The notes under the pieces: generated by a model | The model's database searches: none | Told to the model about the DNA's origin: nothing | Seen by the model: only the letters and a program-made list of their open reading frames with translations | Program-made: the position numbers and the translations under genes | Source: Achromobacter spanius | GTDB lineage: Bacteria > Pseudomonadota > Gammaproteobacteria > Burkholderiales > Burkholderiaceae_B | Assembly: GCF_029637605.1 (NCBI RefSeq) | Contig: NZ_CP121261.1 | Location: forward strand, 248,001 to 312,000 | Length of the DNA: 64,000 bases | Direction of reading: 5' to 3' | Shown: one piece after another, positions 62,362-64,000 of the stretch | Numbering within the stretch: position 1 is the first letter of the stretch | Layout: every line of letters begins with the position of its first letter

Positions 62362-63645
62362 TCAAGCGCCGCGCAGCACCCGGTCCAGTTCCAATACTGA
62401 TTGGTACAAGACCCGCGTGCCGTCCAGCAACTGCGCGGGTTCGATCCATTCTTCCGGGCAATGGCTGCGGCCGTTCAGGCATGGGATGAAGATCATGCCG
62501 ATGGGGCCGGTGGGCGCCATGTAGACGGCATCGTGGCCAGCGCCGCTGGGCAGGCGCATCGACGCGTAGCCCAATTGGTCGGCCGCGGCCTTGACGGCGT
62601 CCATCACCAAGGGCGAGCAGTCGGTGGGCTGGGCACGGCTCAATGCCGTGAAGCCCGCCGTCAGGCGCAACGCCTTCAGGTCGCTGGCCACGCCGGCCAT
62701 CAGCGTTTCCGGGAAGGAGTCCAGCACCGCGTTGCTGTCGCTGCGCATTTCCAGGGTCATTTCCACGCGCCCCGGCACCGCGTTGGCGGCGTTGGGCGTC
62801 ATCGACAGCCGGCCCACGGTGGCCACCACGTAGTGCGGGTTGCCGTTGGCGGCGCTGGCCTGGCGGCTGGCCGCGTCGATGATGCGGGCGGCGCCCACCA
62901 GTGCGTCGCGGCGGATGTCCATGGGCGTGGTGCCGGCGTGGTCGGGCTGGCCTTCCACCACGATCTGCACGCGGCGGATGCCCACGATGTTGGTCACCAC
63001 GCCAATGGGCAGGCCACGGCTTTCCAGCACGGGGCCTTGTTCGATATGCAGTTCGACAAACGCGGCGGTGCCCCCGGGACCGCGCAGCGGCGCGTTCAGC
63101 GCGGCGGGGTCGCCGCCGATACGTGCAATGCCTTGCGCCAGCGATTCGCCGTCGGGGTTGCAGGCGGCCAGCATGTCGGCCGTGAGCTGACCGCTGAGCG
63201 CGCGGCTGCCCACGCAGGAAATGCCGTAGTCGCTGGGTTCTTCGGACAGGAAGTCGATGACTTCAAACGGGTGCGCCAGTTCGATGCCGTGCTCTTGCAG
63301 CGTGTGCGCGACTTCTATGCCGGCCAGCACGCCGATGATGCCGTCAAAGCGGCCCCCGGCCATGACCGTGTCGCAATGCGAGCCGGTGGCGATGGGTTTG
63401 CGCGAGGGGTCGCGGCCGGCGCGGGTGCCGACCAGGTTGCCGCCCGCATCCAGCCGAGTCGCCAGGCCAGCGGCTTCGAATTCGCCGCGCAACCAGGCGC
63501 GCGCGTCATCGAACAGCGGTGAAAAAGCGCGGCGCGTCCAGGGGACGTCGGGCAGGGTGAATTGGGACAAGGCTTCAACGCGGGCCCACAGGCGGTCGGC
63601 GTTGAGCGGCGGGAATGCGGGGGAGGGGGAAGTCGGATGCGGCAT
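62362..63645 (-). CDS. Hydantoinase/carbamoylase-type amidase (M20 fold)
   Basis: A 427-aa zinc amidohydrolase of the N-carbamoyl-L-amino acid hydrolase/allantoate amidohydrolase group. Metal and substrate motifs: GSHCDTV, DGIIGVLAG, FLSEEPS, FVELHIEQGPVLE, QPDHAGTTPMD and SGAGHDAVYMAP. It hydrolyses N-carbamoyl amino acids, allantoate or beta-ureidopropionate. Which one cannot be read from sequence, and no other purine or pyrimidine genes are adjacent. Confidence 0.9.
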   Translation of the reverse strand: MPHPTSPSPAFPPLNADRLWARVEALSQFTLPDVPWTRRAFSPLFDDARAWLRGEFEAAGLATRLDAGGNLVGTRAGRDPSRKPIATGSHCDTVMAGGRFDGIIGVLAGIEVAHTLQEHGIELAHPFEVIDFLSEEPSDYGISCVGSRALSGQLTADMLAACNPDGESLAQGIARIGGDPAALNAPLRGPGGTAAFVELHIEQGPVLESRGLPIGVVTNIVGIRRVQIVVEGQPDHAGTTPMDIRRDALVGAARIIDAASRQASAANGNPHYVVATVGRLSMTPNAANAVPGRVEMTLEMRSDSNAVLDSFPETLMAGVASDLKALRLTAGFTALSRAQPTDCSPLVMDAVKAAADQLGYASMRLPSGAGHDAVYMAPTGPIGMIFIPCLNGRSHCPEEWIEPAQLLDGTRVLYQSVLELDRVLRGA

Positions 63646-63719
63646 GAAGAAATTCCTGAAGATGCGCCAGGGATTATGTCATGCGTGCAAGTGGCGTCCT
63701 GCCCAGGGGTGACGTATTC

Positions 63720-63734
63720 AGCCCGCTGCGGGCT
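63720..63734. terminator. Short hairpin between amidase and hydratase genes
   Basis: AGCCCG-CTG-CGGGCT forms a 6-bp stem with a 3-nt loop, 27 bp past the enoyl-CoA hydratase stop on the leftward strand. There is no T-run on that strand, so it is only a weak terminator. Confidence 0.3.
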
Positions 63735-63760
63735 TTGCGAAGCCGCCTGGCAACCCCGCC

Positions 63761-64000
63761 TCAGGACCCTCGCCGCCAGGAAGGTTCGCGCTTTTCCAGA
63801 AAAGCCGCCACGCCTTCGCGCGCTTCCTCGGTGCTGCGACACGCGGCGATGCGTTCGACGGTGTCGGCGATCAAGGCGGCGTCGATGGGGGCGCCGGCAA
63901 AGTCGCGCACCAGCCGCTTGCTGGCCTTGACCGCATCGGGGCCGTTGGCGCAGAGCGTGCGGCACAGGGCGTCGACCGCCTCGCCCAGCCGGTCGGCGGG
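63761..64000 (-). CDS. Enoyl-CoA hydratase/isomerase, C-terminal part
   Basis: The window edge cuts this gene. The 79 visible residues include LVRDFAGAPIDAALIADTVERIAACRSTEEAREGVAAFLEKREPSW, the standard C-terminal helices of crotonase-family proteins. The phrase SxEAREGVxAFLEKRxP closes most enoyl-CoA hydratases. The catalytic Glu region lies outside the window, so the exact activity cannot be confirmed. Confidence 0.85.
   Translation of the reverse strand, partial: PADRLGEAVDALCRTLCANGPDAVKASKRLVRDFAGAPIDAALIADTVERIAACRSTEEAREGVAAFLEKREPSWRRGS

Overview
The window looks like chromosomal DNA of a high-GC betaproteobacterium of the Alcaligenaceae, most likely Achromobacter or a close Bordetella relative. 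This is judged from codon use, gene families and the mix of LysR, AraC and MarR regulators with transport genes; no 16S or other marker gene is present, so the genus is an inference. I see no rRNA, tRNA, phage, insertion sequence or CRISPR array.

Layout. 182-3445: aldo/keto reductase, a PepSY membrane protein with a small membrane partner, and a PPP-type phosphatase. 3514-10373: penicillin-binding protein 1A, an AraC regulator with a divergent fosmidomycin-resistance-type MFS pump, and a membrane diguanylate cyclase. 10370-15023: S9 peptidase lipoprotein, a small lipoprotein, a PaaI-type thioesterase, DNA polymerase IV and a GatB/YqeY protein. 15075-31466: a complete-looking aryl polyene (APE) type pigment locus. 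One long leftward operon with mostly overlapping genes carries a chain-length factor, acyltransferase, two ACPs, a membrane protein, a fused AMP-ligase/dehydratase, glycosyltransferase, LpxL-like acyltransferase, thioesterase, LolA-like carrier, MMPL exporter, FAD oxidoreductase, DUF3261 lipoprotein, two ketosynthases, dehydratase, ketoreductase and a secreted protein. A phosphopantetheinyl transferase is divergent. 31543-33315: a nitric-oxide module (NsrR site, hmp, nsrR). 33428-48801: amino-acid oxidation (dadA, proline dehydrogenase), oxidoreductases, four MFS or regulator pairs, and an acyl-CoA synthetase/dehydrogenase operon. 48982-55251: Crp/Fnr regulator, Asp/Glu racemase with MarR, a lone pyruvate-dehydrogenase-type E1 and glutathione reductase. 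55254-64000: DUF72 protein, LysE exporter, MocR regulator, acetyltransferase, two EamA exporters, thioredoxin, a carbamoylase-type amidase and a truncated enoyl-CoA hydratase.

How parts fit. The APE genes would load an aromatic acid on an ACP, extend and dehydrate it into a conjugated polyene, attach it to a lipid or sugar headgroup and export it to the outer membrane. hmp and nsrR form a classic NO-sensing and detoxifying unit. The MarR/E1 pair shares a striking set of TTGCAATTG repeats.

The most unusual window-wide pattern is short tandem DNA repeats of 9, 12 or 15 bp, always a multiple of three. They sit at protein ends, in linkers and at gene junctions at about ten loci. One of them forms a 32-codon repeat mini-ORF that bridges two APE genes by start/stop overlaps. 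Function calls rest on motifs read by eye; no database search was run.
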